Source: Amycolatopsis jiangsuensis (GTDB taxonomy: Bacteria > Actinomycetota > Actinomycetes > Mycobacteriales > Pseudonocardiaceae). From it: a DNA stretch of 64,000 nucleotides. Of the stretch, positions 19,912-29,234 are shown one piece after another (positions within the stretch are counted from its first letter, which is position 1; each line of letters starts with the position of its first letter). Below the pieces are notes generated by a model, which was not told where the DNA came from, ran no database searches, and worked only from the letters and a program-made list of their open reading frames with translations. The stretch lies in NCBI RefSeq assembly GCF_014204865.1, contig NZ_JACHMG010000001.1, positions 2,728,001-2,792,000 on the forward strand, in the 5' to 3' direction. Both the position numbers and the translations under genes were made by a program.

Positions 19912-20095
19912 CGGCCAACGCGTCTCGTCCACGCGGCCGGTCCACACACATGCCGTCCACGCATCCAGCCGACGCGCATCTCCTCCACGGCATCCCGTCC
20001 ACGCGCCAGCTCACGCGCATCCCGTCCACGCGTCCGGTTCACGCGTCCCATCCACGGCGTCATGTCGGCGGCGTCCGGTTCACGCGGCCGGCATG
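19912..20095. repeat. Degenerate short tandem repeats upstream of acuC
   Basis: Noncoding stretch built of degenerate copies of CATCCCGTCCACGCG (exact at 19991-20005 and 20018-20032) and GCGTCCGGTTCACGCG (exact at 20030-20045 and 20071-20086). The core CGTCCACGC also occurs near 19925 and 19954. Fills the 296-bp gap between acuC and the DJ-1 gene; no gene seen in it. Confidence 0.75.
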
Positions 20096-20104
20096 CCGGT
20101 GTGG

Positions 20105-20809
20105 TCAGTGGGTCCAGACCGTGCCGCGAGCCTCGTACTCCAGCATGGTTTCGACGCCCACCGCGGCGTCCGCGCCGAGTTCGCGGTGCACGAGCCAGAG
20201 CGCGAGGTCGAGGCCGCTGGTGATGCCACCGGCGGTGACCAGTGATCCGTCATCGACCACACGGGCGTCCTTCACCACGCCGCCCTGGGCGGCGAGATCG
20301 GCTTTCGCACCGTGGTGCGTCGTGCACGGGCGGCCGCGGACCAGGCCGGCAGCTCCCAGCAGCAGCGCACCGGTGCACAGCGACGCGAAGATCAGCCCGT
20401 CACGCCGTGCCTCCGCGAGCGCCGACGGCAGTGCCCCCTTCCGGATCTCTCCCCAGATGCCCGGCCCCTGCTTTTTCGAGTATCCGCCGCCGGGCACGAC
20501 CAGAACGTCCGCCTCGCCCGGCGCCCAGCCGCGCTCAACCTGCACCTTGGTGCCGTAGGCGGCAGTCACCACACCGGGACCGTCGACGCGCGCGTACGAA
20601 ACCTCCGTCCCCCGCGCCGCATGCATACCCGCAGCGGAGAAGACTTCATACGGGCCGGCGAAGTCCTGCTCCTCCACCCCGTCGAACAACACGACCTGCA
20701 CGCGCAGTGGCCCGCGCTCCGCCGCCCCGGCCGGCGCCGCGGCGCCGGCCGAGACCGTCGTCGCCACGCCGGACGCTGCCGCGCCACGGAGAAAAGTCCG
20801 CCGTTCCAT
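20105..20809 (-). CDS. Tat-exported DJ-1/PfpI family protein
   Basis: 234 aa. The N-terminus MERRTFLRGAAASG is a twin-arginine signal (RRTFLR) followed by an Ala-rich h-region and probable cleavage near AGAA (about 27-30). The rest is a DJ-1/PfpI glutamine-amidotransferase-like domain with the nucleophile elbow FASLCTGALLL (Cys145) and GGGY at 107-110. Several such proteins are isonitrile hydratase-like or transcription-related, but a Tat-exported one is unlike those; the reaction is unknown. SD GAGG 5 bases upstream of ATG. Confidence 0.85.
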   Translation of the reverse strand: MERRTFLRGAAASGVATTVSAGAAAPAGAAERGPLRVQVVLFDGVEEQDFAGPYEVFSAAGMHAARGTEVSYARVDGPGVVTAAYGTKVQVERGWAPGEADVLVVPGGGYSKKQGPGIWGEIRKGALPSALAEARRDGLIFASLCTGALLLGAAGLVRGRPCTTHHGAKADLAAQGGVVKDARVVDDGSLVTAGGITSGLDLALWLVHRELGADAAVGVETMLEYEARGTVWTH

Positions 20810-20917
20810 GCACGCCTCATTCCACCCGAAGGGACCTTCCGGGGAAGAAGTCGCCGCGCGCGTGCAAGAAGTTCCCGCCGCAACGGGGATTCAGCGCGCG
20901 CACGACGTCCGGCGGAG

Positions 20918-21766
20918 TCAGCCGCGCTCGGGCCCGGTCGCCGCCGGACGGTCCGGATCGCGTGACCAGTGCGACCACGAACCCGCGTACAGCGCGGCCG
21001 GTGCCGGATGCCCCGCGACTTCCAGCGCAAGCACGACCGAGGACGCCGTGACGCCCGATCCGCAGTAAGCACCGACCTGCGTCTCCGCGCTCAGGCCGAG
21101 CGCCGCGAACCGCTCGGCGAGCTCACCCGGGGAGAGCCAGCGCCCGTCCGCGCCGGCGTGCCCGGACGACGGCGCGTTGACCGCACCCGGGATGTGTCCC
21201 GCCCTCGGGTCGACCGGTTCGGTCTCGCCGGTGTAACGGACGTGCGCGCGTGCGTCGAGCAGCAGGCCCTCCCGAGCGAGAGCGGCGGCGCCCTCGGCAG
21301 TCAGCACGGGCATCGCGCCCGGCCGGACCTCGATGTCGCCCGGTCCCGGCGAAGGCACCTCGGTGGTCACCGGACGACCCTCTGCCCGCCACGCTGCGTA
21401 ACCACCGTCGAGGACCGCGACGTCGGCGTGCCCGGCCCACCGCAGCAGCCACCACGCCCGGGCCGCGACGGAACCGTCGGCGTCGTCGTACACGACCACC
21501 GGCCAGCCGGTCCGCACTCCGGCTTTCCGCAGCTCGCACTGCAGGTCCGCCGGGTCGGGCAGCGGATGCCGCCCGCCCTCCCCCGGCGGAGCGGCGAGCA
21601 CGGTGTCGAGGTCCGCGAACACCGCACCGGGCAGATGACCCTCGCGGTAGGAGTCCGCACCGGGCGGCCCGCCCAGCCGCCAGCGGACGTCCAGGACGAC
21701 GGGACGCTCACCGGCGGGGAGAGCGGCGAGCCCGGCGGGCGAGATCAACGCATCCATGGCCTCCAT
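20918..21766 (-). CDS. Rhodanese/3-mercaptopyruvate sulfurtransferase
   Basis: 282 aa with two rhodanese domains: an inactive N-terminal one (about 5-130, [26 protein letters not shown]) and a catalytic C-terminal one (about 150-275) with the loop [10 protein letters not shown] (Cys235). The CGSGVTA form is typical of mercaptopyruvate sulfurtransferases (SseA type) rather than thiosulfate-specific CRKGVT enzymes. Cytosolic. ATG at 21766 or 21757; neither has a strong SD. Divergent from ideR. Confidence 0.88.
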   Translation of the reverse strand: MEAMDALISPAGLAALPAGERPVVLDVRWRLGGPPGADSYREGHLPGAVFADLDTVLAAPPGEGGRHPLPDPADLQCELRKAGVRTGWPVVVYDDADGSVAARAWWLLRWAGHADVAVLDGGYAAWRAEGRPVTTEVPSPGPGDIEVRPGAMPVLTAEGAAALAREGLLLDARAHVRYTGETEPVDPRAGHIPGAVNAPSSGHAGADGRWLSPGELAERFAALGLSAETQVGAYCGSGVTASSVVLALEVAGHPAPAALYAGSWSHWSRDPDRPAATGPERG

Positions 21767-21894
21767 CCTGCAGGTCCGCCGCGGGTTGGCGCACCACGGC
21801 CGGCCTTTTCCCCGCGGCCGGGTGGTTAGCCCCAGGCGTGCCGTCGCCGCCGGAGCGAACGACTACGATGAGCTACGCGGACGAAGGGGACAGC

Positions 21895-22590
21895 GTGAAC
21901 GATCTCATCGACACCACCGAGATGTACTTGCGTACGATCTACGAACTCGAGGAGGAAGGTGTCGTCCCGCTGCGGGCCCGGATCGCGGAACGGCTGCAGC
22001 AGAGCGGCCCCACCGTGAGCCAGACCGTGGCCAGGATGGAGCGTGACGGGCTGGTCGTCGTCGCGGACGACCGGCACCTGCAGCTCACCGACCACGGGCG
22101 TGAACTGGCCATCGCCGTGATGCGCAAGCACCGCCTCGCCGAGCGCCTCCTCGTCGACGTCATCGGCCTGGAGTGGGAACACGTGCACAACGAGGCCTGC
22201 CGCTGGGAGCACGTGATGAGCGAGGCCGTGGAGCGCAAGCTGGTCAAGCTCCTCGACCACCCGACCACCTCGCCCTACGGCAACCCGATTCCCGGCCTCG
22301 ACAAGCTCGGCGACGGCGACCCGGCCCCGCCGGCCGAGGCCGATCTGGTCCGGCTCGACGAGCTGGCCCGCACCGGCGGCGGCGACGCGGAGGTCCGCCG
22401 CATCGCCGAGCACGTGCAGCTCGACGAATCCCTGCTCACCGAGCTCAAGTCGGTCGGCATCGTGCCGGGCGGCCGGGTCCGGGTCGGCCGGGCCAGCGGG
22501 GGCCGGGTGACCATCGAGGTCGCCGGCACCGAAAGCTCCGCGCAGGTCTCGACCTCGGCGCTGCACGCCGTGCTGGCACTCGCCAGGTGA
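21895..22590 (+). CDS. ideR: Iron-dependent repressor IdeR (DtxR family)
   Basis: 231 aa. With the GTG start at 21895, residue numbers fall exactly on IdeR of M. tuberculosis: Met10, Cys102, Glu105 and His106 (primary metal site) and His79, Glu83, His98 (ancillary site). This fixes the start, which has AGGGGA upstream; an ATG 27 bp earlier is less likely. Winged helix 1-73 ([17 protein letters not shown]), dimerisation 74-140, SH3-like C-terminus with a longer linker than IdeR. Represses iron uptake genes when Fe(II) is bound. Its stop overlaps the galK start. Confidence 0.93.
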   Translation: MNDLIDTTEMYLRTIYELEEEGVVPLRARIAERLQQSGPTVSQTVARMERDGLVVVADDRHLQLTDHGRELAIAVMRKHRLAERLLVDVIGLEWEHVHNEACRWEHVMSEAVERKLVKLLDHPTTSPYGNPIPGLDKLGDGDPAPPAEADLVRLDELARTGGGDAEVRRIAEHVQLDESLLTELKSVGIVPGGRVRVGRASGGRVTIEVAGTESSAQVSTSALHAVLALAR

Positions 22591-23771
22591 GCCCCGCGAC
22601 CGACGCGGCCGCCGCGTTCCGCGAGGTCCACGGGCGGGCCCCGGCCGGTGTCTGGTCCGCGCCGGGCCGGGTGAACCTGATCGGCGAGCACACCGACTAC
22701 AACGACGGGTTCGTGCTGCCCTTCGCCCTGCCGCACCGGCTCGCCGCGGCGGCCGCGCCGCGCCGTGACGGCAAGCTCGTGGTCGCCACCCTCGGCGACG
22801 ACGGCCAGCTCCAGCACTCCGGTCCGCTCGACATCGCCTCGCTCGAGCCGCGTTCGATCGGCGGCTGGGCCGCCTACGCCGCCGGAGTGGCGTGGGTGCT
22901 GCGCGAGCAGGGCCACACGGGTGGCGCAGACCTGGTCATCGCCGGCGACGTGCCCTCCGGCGCCGGTCTCTCCTCCTCGCACGCGCTCGAGTGCGCGGTT
23001 TCGCTGGCGCTGCTCGGCGTCGCCGGCGTGGAACTCGGTGACGGCGCGCCCGGCACGCCGAGCCGCCCGGAAATCGCACGCTGGGTCCAGCGTTCGGAGA
23101 ACGACTTCGTCGGCGCCCCCACCGGCCTGCTCGACCAGACCGCTTCGCTGTGCTGCGAGGACGCCTGCGTGCTGTTCCTCGACGTCCGCTCGGGCGAGAT
23201 GGAGCAGGTGCCGTTCCCGCTGGCCGAAACCGGGGTCCGGGTGCTGATCATGGATACCCGCACGAAGCACTCCCACGCCGAGGGCGGGTACGGGGAACGC
23301 CGCCGCGGCACGGAGCGGGCGGCCGAACTGCTCGGTGTGAAGGCGCTGCGCGACGTCTCCGTGGACGGGCTCGACGAAGCGCTGGCCCGGCTGCCGGAGG
23401 ACCTCGTCCCGCTGGTGCGGCACGTGGTCACCGAGAACCAGCGGGTGCTGGACGTGGTCGACCTGCTGCGCGACGGGAAGCTGACCGAGATCGGGCCGTA
23501 CCTCGACGCCTCGCACGTGAGCATGCGCGACGACTACCGCATCTCCACCGCCGAGCTCGACCTCGCGGTCGACTCCGCCCGGTCCGCCGGCGCCCTCGGC
23601 GCACGGATGACCGGTGGCGGGTTCGGCGGCTCGGCGATCGCCCTGGTCCGCGAGGCCGACCTCGACACCGTGCGCGACGCGGTCGAAAACGCCTACGACC
23701 GGGCAGGCTGGCGCCGTCCCCGGATGTTCACCGCGGTGCCCTCCCGCGGCGCCGGCCGCGACGAGATCTGA
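22587..23771 (+). CDS. galK: Galactokinase
   Basis: 394 aa GHMP kinase. Galactokinase signature [15 protein letters not shown] (27-41), ATP loop [13 protein letters not shown], substrate-site DQTASLCC and C-terminal [14 protein letters not shown] are all present. Converts galactose to galactose 1-phosphate. GTG overlaps the ideR stop (GTGA), so it is translationally coupled to the iron regulator, an odd pairing functionally. Followed by a strong hairpin before galE. Confidence 0.94.
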   Translation: MSPATDAAAAFREVHGRAPAGVWSAPGRVNLIGEHTDYNDGFVLPFALPHRLAAAAAPRRDGKLVVATLGDDGQLQHSGPLDIASLEPRSIGGWAAYAAGVAWVLREQGHTGGADLVIAGDVPSGAGLSSSHALECAVSLALLGVAGVELGDGAPGTPSRPEIARWVQRSENDFVGAPTGLLDQTASLCCEDACVLFLDVRSGEMEQVPFPLAETGVRVLIMDTRTKHSHAEGGYGERRRGTERAAELLGVKALRDVSVDGLDEALARLPEDLVPLVRHVVTENQRVLDVVDLLRDGKLTEIGPYLDASHVSMRDDYRISTAELDLAVDSARSAGALGARMTGGGFGGSAIALVREADLDTVRDAVENAYDRAGWRRPRMFTAVPSRGAGRDEI

Positions 23772-23791
23772 GCACACCGGAGCACTTTCCC

Positions 23792-23824
23792 GGCCCCGCC
23801 ACGCTGTTCCACGGTGGCGGGGCC
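23792..23824 (+). terminator. Hairpin after galK
   Basis: Perfect 11-bp arms GGCCCCGCCAC (23792-23802) / GTGGCGGGGCC (23814-23824), 20 bp after the galK stop. A second small hairpin (CCTCCGG/CCGGAGG, about 23830-23853) follows. It may attenuate rather than fully separate galK from galE. Confidence 0.65.
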
Positions 23825-23921
23825 GCAGTGTCCTCCGGAGCAACCCCCGGAGGCGGCGGCGCTGCGCGCAAGGGGAACACTGTGGCGCACGGTCAGCACC
23901 CCTCATCAGAAAGGCCAAGAC

Positions 23922-24905
23922 GTGACGGACCAGCAGAGCCCCCTGAAACTGATGGTGACGGGCGGCGCGGGGTACGTGGGCAGCGTGTGCGCCGCGCGGC
24001 TCATCGAGGCCGGTCACCAGGTCACCGTCGTGGACGACCTCTCCACCGGGCACGCCGACGCGGTGCACCCGGACGCCCGTTTCGTGCAGGGTGACGCCGC
24101 CGAGGTGGCCGCGGACCTCCTCGGTGAAGGATTCGACGGGGTGCTGCACTTCGCCGCCAAGTCGCTCGTGGGCGAATCGATGACCGATCCGGCGAAGTAC
24201 TGGGAGGGCAATGTCGTCACCTCCCTGCGGCTGCTGGAAGCCATGAAGGCGAACGGCACCCCGCGCCTCGTCTTCTCCTCCACCGCCGCGACGTACGGCG
24301 AGCCCGACGTGTCCCCGATCCCGGAGACGGCGCCGACACGGCCGACCAACACCTACGGCGCTTCGAAACTCGCCATCGACCACGCCATCACCAGCTTCGC
24401 GCGGGCCCACGGCCTCGCCGCGGTCAGCCTGCGCTACTTCAACGTGGCCGGCGCGTACGGCGCCTTCGGCGAGCGGCACACCACCGAAACCCATCTCATT
24501 CCCCTCGTTCTCCAGGTCGCCACCGGCGACCGCGAGCACATCTCCCTCTACGGGGACGACTACCCGACCCCGGACCGGACCGCGGTCCGCGACTACATCC
24601 ACGTGGCCGATCTCGCCGACGCCCACCTCCTGGCACTGCGGCACGCGACCGGCGGCGAGCACCGCATCTACAACCTCGGCAACGGCACCGGGTTCTCCGT
24701 GCTCGAGGTCGTGGAGTCCTGCCGCCGGGTGACCGGGCACGCGATCCCCGCCGTGGTCGCCCCTCGCCGGGCGGGCGACCCTTCGGTGCTCGTGGCCTCC
24801 AGCGGGAAGGCCGGCGAGGAACTCGGGTGGAAGCCGGAACGGACCGACCTGGACGGCATCGTCTCCGACGCCTGGGAGTTCACCCGGGGACGCCGGCGCG
24901 CCTGA
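23922..24905 (+). CDS. galE: UDP-glucose 4-epimerase
   Basis: 327 aa extended SDR. GGAGYVG (14-20) binds NAD; catalytic Tyr145 and Lys149 in NTYGASK; Ser/Thr of SSTAATYG (119-126); [10 protein letters not shown] is a GalE hallmark. Interconverts UDP-galactose and UDP-glucose in the Leloir pathway, working with galK upstream. GTG at 23922 has AGAAAGG about 7 bases upstream; an upstream in-frame extension includes the galK terminator and is rejected. Confidence 0.93.
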   Translation: MTDQQSPLKLMVTGGAGYVGSVCAARLIEAGHQVTVVDDLSTGHADAVHPDARFVQGDAAEVAADLLGEGFDGVLHFAAKSLVGESMTDPAKYWEGNVVTSLRLLEAMKANGTPRLVFSSTAATYGEPDVSPIPETAPTRPTNTYGASKLAIDHAITSFARAHGLAAVSLRYFNVAGAYGAFGERHTTETHLIPLVLQVATGDREHISLYGDDYPTPDRTAVRDYIHVADLADAHLLALRHATGGEHRIYNLGNGTGFSVLEVVESCRRVTGHAIPAVVAPRRAGDPSVLVASSGKAGEELGWKPERTDLDGIVSDAWEFTRGRRRA

Positions 24906-24920
24906 CCTGCCGCTCACTTA

Positions 24921-24948
24921 CGGGCCCGGCTCGGGCGAGCCGGGCCCG
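24921..24948. terminator. Bidirectional hairpin between galE and DUF4192 gene
   Basis: 13-bp perfect arms CGGGCCCGGCTCG (24921-24933) / CGAGCCGGGCCCG (24936-24948), centred in the 50-bp gap between two converging genes. Confidence 0.75.
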
Positions 24949-24955
24949 CTGTCGT

Positions 24956-26038
24956 TCACGTCTCCCCCGCCAATCCCAGATCGACGCTTCCGGTGGGGAC
25001 GGCAAGACCGCGGAGCCGCTTGGGCTCGACACCGCTGTTCCAGACCGCGTGGAGCAGACGCGCCAGCACGCTTCGGGGATCGGCGTCGAGGGCATTGTTG
25101 ACCGCCATCCCGGCGAACGCACCTTCACCGCGGAGCAACGTGGTGTAAGCGAGCAGGCAGGCGGCTTCGGCACGGTGCGGCGGGGGCAGCTCGCGGACGA
25201 GGGACAGCCACACCTCTTCGGCTTCGCGGGCCAGCGGGCTTCCCACCGGTACTGCCATGGCGAGACAGGCCTCGCGGATCGGCGGCAAAGCGAGGGCGTG
25301 CGCCAGCCGGACAGCCTGCCCGTCATCAGGCGGTCCGAAACCGTTGCGGTGTCGAAAGAATGCTTCCCGGACTTCCGCTGCCGCCCGATCGAGGAGAGCT
25401 CGGTGCGGCGGCACGCTGGGCGCACCCGATGCCACAGCGGTGAATTCGGGATCGCTCAGGGGCTCGGGGGAACGCCTGAGTAGCGCGGCACGGCGAGCGA
25501 GCGCGTCGGGCGAGCGAGGCTCGAGCAGGGCGGAGATCTCTTCACGGCTGCGGTAGACGACGAACCCGGCCTTGGTGACGGCTGCCGCGGCCACCGTGCT
25601 CCGCGGATCGGGCAGGACTCCGCCGCACTCCGGATCGCGGTAACACCCCCAGCGCGCCCCGGCCTCGACCTTCGCCGTCCACAGTGGATGGAACAGCCGG
25701 AGGTCGTGCTCGGCCAGCGCACGCCGCAGCTCGTCGACGAAATCCGGGTACGGTGGTCCGAGATCGTCCGGAGTACCGCCGACGACGACGGCGGTGACTC
25801 CCATGTGCTCCTCGTCGTCGAATCGCGGGACGAGGGAATCGGCTTGTGCGGCGAAGAGTTCCCGAGGTGGCAGGTCGGCACGCAGGATCAGGCCGATCGA
25901 GGTGCCGGGTCTTCGATGCCCGAGCAGGACCAGCGAATCGGCGGGGTGGAAGCCGAGCAGATACGGCAGCGCCGCGATGAGCTGGGCCGGATTCCGGAGC
26001 GTGACCCGGTCGGTGCCGGGCGGGGTCGAGGTGGTCAC
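24956..26038 (-). CDS. DUF4192 domain-containing protein
   Basis: 360 aa. DUF4192 is an actinobacterial family of unknown function; the N-terminal block TLRNPAQLIAALPYLLGFHPADSLVLLGH and later RVLFARLLHA-like C-terminal region (SVLARLLHAVWNSG) are typical. No membrane segments; cytosolic. I chose GTG at 26038 because it precedes the conserved block by about 12 residues; a TTG start at 26116 would add 26 residues with low similarity. A DnaA-box-like 9-mer lies about 70 bp upstream. Confidence 0.82.
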   Translation of the reverse strand: MTTSTPPGTDRVTLRNPAQLIAALPYLLGFHPADSLVLLGHRRPGTSIGLILRADLPPRELFAAQADSLVPRFDDEEHMGVTAVVVGGTPDDLGPPYPDFVDELRRALAEHDLRLFHPLWTAKVEAGARWGCYRDPECGGVLPDPRSTVAAAAVTKAGFVVYRSREEISALLEPRSPDALARRAALLRRSPEPLSDPEFTAVASGAPSVPPHRALLDRAAAEVREAFFRHRNGFGPPDDGQAVRLAHALALPPIREACLAMAVPVGSPLAREAEEVWLSLVRELPPPHRAEAACLLAYTTLLRGEGAFAGMAVNNALDADPRSVLARLLHAVWNSGVEPKRLRGLAVPTGSVDLGLAGET

Positions 26039-26557
26039 GCCTCCACTGTGCGGCGGAAAACCGGCGGATGGGGCGCCGGCGGGAAATCTGTGGATGGTGC
26101 GAGCGGTTGTGGACAACCACTCGCCCGGACGCGGAGTCCGAGCGGAAGTGTCGGTGGGGTGTGCCCGCGGCCCGAGAAGTGTGGTGGCTGCGCCATGGTG
26201 CGCGAAATTACCTTGCTACGGAGGGAAAGTAGCGTTCGGAAGCACGCCGTGTAAGCAAGGGATTGCCCGTCGAGGTCCTGGGGGATGTACAGGGCCTCGA
26301 CGGGCCGGCCGTGGGGTCCCCCCGGCCGAGTCTGTGGCCGTGCCCGCCGGACGAAGCAGCGGCCGGCGGTGCGGCCGGAACTGGTGGCCCGGCAGTCGTC
26401 CGCGTCCGAGGTGGCAGCGGTCCAAGATGACAGCGTCCGAGACGGCAGCGGTCCGAGACGGCAGCCGGGGCAAGGCGTGCCGGGCAAGACCGTCCGCAGC
26501 AAGGCAACCGGGACCAAGTCAGCGCAAGCCAAGCCGAAACAAAGGAGCGCCCCGGGG
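26039..26557. other. 519-bp gap without a supportable gene
   Basis: Holds a perfect DnaA-box 9-mer (TGTGGACAA, 26108-26116), an AT-richer segment around 26205-26260, an 11-bp inverted repeat GCCCGTCGAGG/CCTCGACGGGC (26265-26275/26295-26305), and a four-unit 15-16-bp tandem repeat (26404-26465). Reading frames here lack any conserved motif and run through the repeats. It serves as the upstream region of the DUF4192 gene and the downstream region of the M23 gene. Confidence 0.6.
26404..26465. repeat. Four-unit minisatellite
   Basis: Units of GTCCGAGACGGCAGC begin at 26404, 26420, 26435 and 26451 (period 15-16). The last two are identical; the first two differ at 2 and 3 positions. Confidence 0.85.
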
Positions 26558-27397
26558 TCAGCCGCAGTGTTCGAAGGGGCTTTCGTAGGTCGTGGCGCCC
26601 ACCGAACCTCCCCACTTCACGCACGTCGCGCCTGCCGTCTTCTTCACCGGGCCGGCGTAGTAGGTGTAGTCGCCCTGGTCGGTGACCCGGGTCGCGCCTT
26701 TCGCCTCCACGAAGGCCGATACCGGGCTCGCCTTGCCCAGGGAAGTCGCCTTGAGGGTGGTCACGCAGTTGGCCTTCGACGTCGCGTTGTAGAGCAGGTA
26801 CGCCGTGCCCGCCGTACCCAGTTTCTGCTGGTCGACGACCGAGAAGCCGCTACCGCAGACCTGGGTGGCCGAGTACGGGTTGCCGCCGCAGTTGTTCTTG
26901 CTCGTGAAGTCCTTCTTGCCGTAGTAGGTCGCCGCGACACCGTTCAGCACGGCTTTCTGCGTGGTCCCGTTGAGGTTTTCCTCGAAGTGCAGGTGCGGAC
27001 CCGTCACGCCGCCGGTCGCTCCCGCCTTGCCGATCTCCACGCCCTGTCCCACGCTCTGGCCCACCGACACTTCCTGGGCGGACAGGTGCGCGTACCGGGT
27101 GCGCCAGCCGCCGCCGTGGTCGAGCTCGATCCAGCGGCCGTAGCTGGTGCTGCCCTCGTTCTCGACCCGGGTGACCTTGCCCGGCGCGGACGCCACGACC
27201 GGCATGCCGGTGATGCCGGCCTTCTGGAAGTCCACGGAGTTGGCCGGGTTGTGGCCGCTGAACGTCGCCGCGGTCACGGTGACGCCGCACTTGAACGGCA
27301 CCTGGAAGTTCGGCGCCGCGGACGCCGGGGCGGCCAGGGCGGTCAGGGCCAGGCCGGACGCGAACACCAGCGCGGCGGTCGTTGCGAACCGTCTCAT
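26558..27397 (-). CDS. Secreted M23 family metallopeptidase
   Basis: 279 aa. Sec signal peptide (RRFATTAALVFASGLALTALAAPASA, cleavage near residue 28). LytM-type M23 domain follows: zinc ligands His49 and Asp56 (SGHNPANSVDF) and His137 (PHLHFE), with His104 and His135 as catalytic partners. A C-terminal region of about 130 residues with three to four cysteines has no family I know. Likely cleaves cell-wall peptide cross-links. SD GGAGG 8 bases before ATG. Divergent from a two-component system that may control it (inference). Confidence 0.88.
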   Translation of the reverse strand: MRRFATTAALVFASGLALTALAAPASAAPNFQVPFKCGVTVTAATFSGHNPANSVDFQKAGITGMPVVASAPGKVTRVENEGSTSYGRWIELDHGGGWRTRYAHLSAQEVSVGQSVGQGVEIGKAGATGGVTGPHLHFEENLNGTTQKAVLNGVAATYYGKKDFTSKNNCGGNPYSATQVCGSGFSVVDQQKLGTAGTAYLLYNATSKANCVTTLKATSLGKASPVSAFVEAKGATRVTDQGDYTYYAGPVKKTAGATCVKWGGSVGATTYESPFEHCG

Positions 27398-27486
27398 GAG
27401 GCTTACCTCCGTGGGGCGGAAATGCCGGATGCGGCCCAGCCAAGCCGAAGCCAGTACATTTTCCGTACAAGCGCCGAGGGGGGCCG

Positions 27487-28596
27487 ATGAACGCGTTACG
27501 GCGGCTCGAGGGCGTCGACTGGGTGCGCTGGGGTGTGCTCACGCTGCCCTCGCTGTTCGCGATCCCATCCGCGCCCGCCTGGACCTGGCCGTTGATCGCG
27601 TTGGTCGCGGCGTGCTCGGTGCCGGTCCTGCTGCTGCGGACGGTCCGGCCGCCGTGGCTGCTGCCCACCGTGCTGGTCCTGGTGATCGCCGTGACCGGCG
27701 CACTGTGGGTCCTTCGCCCGGGCGGCTTCACCTCAGTGTCGATGTTCGGCGCCACCTTCTTCACGCTGCGGTCGTTCGGGCGCCTCGCCTCGGCGTTCGC
27801 GGTGGCCGCCGCGACCGGCACGATCGTCGCCTGGTCGATCACGCAGCACCTCGGGTGGCTCAACGCGCTCGCGATCCTGTGCGTCCTGATCGTGATGGTC
27901 CTGTTGGCCGCCAACCGGCGCAGCCGGGTGGAACGGCTCGAACAGACGGAGCTTGCGCTGGCCCGCGCGCAGACCGCCGCCGAGGAACACGGCCGCGCCG
28001 CCGCCCTCGCCGAACGCGCGCGCATTGCCCGTGAGCTCCACGACGTGCTGGCGCACTCGCTCGCCGGGCTTGCCCTGAACCTCCAGGGCGCAAGGCTCAT
28101 GCTGGTCCGCGACGGCGCTAGCGACGACGCGCTCGCGCAGGTCGAGCGGGCACAGAAGCTCGCTTCGGAGGGGCTCTCGGAGGCGCGCAATGCTGTCGCG
28201 GCGCTTCGCGAGGACGTTGTGCCCGTAGAGCGCACAGTGTCCGACCTGCTGACCGCGTACCGGCTCGACAGTGGCGCGCGCGCCGACCTGGTCGTCGAAG
28301 GTGAGCAGCGTGAGCTGGACGCGTCCGTGGGCGCCACGTTGGTGCGCGCAGTGCAGGAAGCCCTCGTGAACACGCGTAAGCACGCCGCGGGAGCCGAAGT
28401 GGACGTACGGCTGGTCTTCGGTGCCGACGAGGTGGCTCTGACCATTGCCGACCGGCAGGGCAGGCGGCCTCCGGACGCGCCGGCGCCGGGATACGGTTTG
28501 CGAGGCATGAGCGAGCGGGTCGCGCTGCTGGACGGAGCGCTCGAAAGCGGACCTGGAGAGGACGGATGGCGGATTCAGCTGACAGTGCCGGTGTGA
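27487..28596 (+). CDS. Sensor histidine kinase, NarL/DesK-type (HisKA_3)
   Basis: 369 aa. Four to five membrane segments in residues 15-142 with almost no external loop, so it probably senses within the membrane. The HisKA_3 phosphoacceptor is His185 in RIARELHDVLAHS; HATPase_c follows, ending with PGYGLRGMSERVALL. Overlaps the response regulator gene. Start ATG has GGGGGG 4 bases upstream. The membrane-embedded form resembles LiaS/DesK-like cell-envelope stress kinases; the signal is unknown. Confidence 0.9.
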   Translation: MNALRRLEGVDWVRWGVLTLPSLFAIPSAPAWTWPLIALVAACSVPVLLLRTVRPPWLLPTVLVLVIAVTGALWVLRPGGFTSVSMFGATFFTLRSFGRLASAFAVAAATGTIVAWSITQHLGWLNALAILCVLIVMVLLAANRRSRVERLEQTELALARAQTAAEEHGRAAALAERARIARELHDVLAHSLAGLALNLQGARLMLVRDGASDDALAQVERAQKLASEGLSEARNAVAALREDVVPVERTVSDLLTAYRLDSGARADLVVEGEQRELDASVGATLVRAVQEALVNTRKHAAGAEVDVRLVFGADEVALTIADRQGRRPPDAPAPGYGLRGMSERVALLDGALESGPGEDGWRIQLTVPV

Positions 28597-29234
28597 AGCT
28601 GCGCGTCGTACTGGCCGACGACCAGGCGGTGGTGCGTGAAGGACTGGTCACCTTGCTCGGTCTGCTGCCCGAGGTGGAGGTCGTCGGAGCTGCTGTCGAC
28701 GGGGTGCAGGCGCTGGAGCTGGTCGCCGAGCACCGCCCGGACGTACTGCTGGTGGATCTCCGGATGCCGAAGCGCGACGGGGTGGAGACCACCGAACTGG
28801 TCCGCGCGCAGTTCCCGGAGACCGAGGTCGTCGTGCTCACCACCTACACCGACGACGAGTCTCTGCTCGGCGCGCTCAAAGCCGGTGCACGGGGGTTCCT
28901 GACCAAGGACGCGGACGCCGAAGCGATCGCTCGCGCGCTTCGTTCGGCCGCGGCCGGCCAGTCGACGGTCGACGGTCAGCTGCAGGCACGGCTGGTGGCA
29001 GCCGCCACGAGCCGCGCGCCAGCGCGCACGCAGGAGCTGGAAGGGCTCACGGCGCGCGAGGTGGAGGTACTGCGGTTGATCGCGGCCGGCCTGTCGAACA
29101 CGGAGATCGCACGCACACTGGTGGTCAGCGCGGCGACGGTGAAGACTCACGTGAACCACCTGTTCGCCAAGGCCGGGCTCCGCGATCGCGCGCAGGCCGT
29201 GGCCTTCGCCTACCGAGCCGGAATCGCCGATTAG
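28566..29234 (+). CDS. Response regulator, NarL/LuxR family
   Basis: 222 aa. Receiver domain with phosphoacceptor Asp64 (VLLVDLRMPK) and acidic pair DD at 18-19; Thr and Lys switch residues in VVLTTYTD and FLTKDAD. LuxR HTH at about 158-215 (LTAREVEVLRLIAAGLSNTEIA). ATG at 28566 has GGAGAGGACGG just upstream and overlaps the kinase gene by 31 bp; a GTG at 28593, overlapping the kinase stop, is the alternative. Its stop overlaps that of the convergent LysR gene. Confidence 0.9.
   Translation: MADSADSAGVKLRVVLADDQAVVREGLVTLLGLLPEVEVVGAAVDGVQALELVAEHRPDVLLVDLRMPKRDGVETTELVRAQFPETEVVVLTTYTDDESLLGALKAGARGFLTKDADAEAIARALRSAAAGQSTVDGQLQARLVAAATSRAPARTQELEGLTAREVEVLRLIAAGLSNTEIARTLVVSAATVKTHVNHLFAKAGLRDRAQAVAFAYRAGIAD

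Noticed and set aside
19912..20095. CRISPR array
   Set aside because: Repeats are degenerate, unequal in spacing, lack unique spacers, and no cas gene is present.
21800..21850. Possible IdeR iron box before ideR (GGTTAGCCCCAGGC)
   Set aside because: Only one half resembles TTAGGTTAGGCTAACC; no palindrome.
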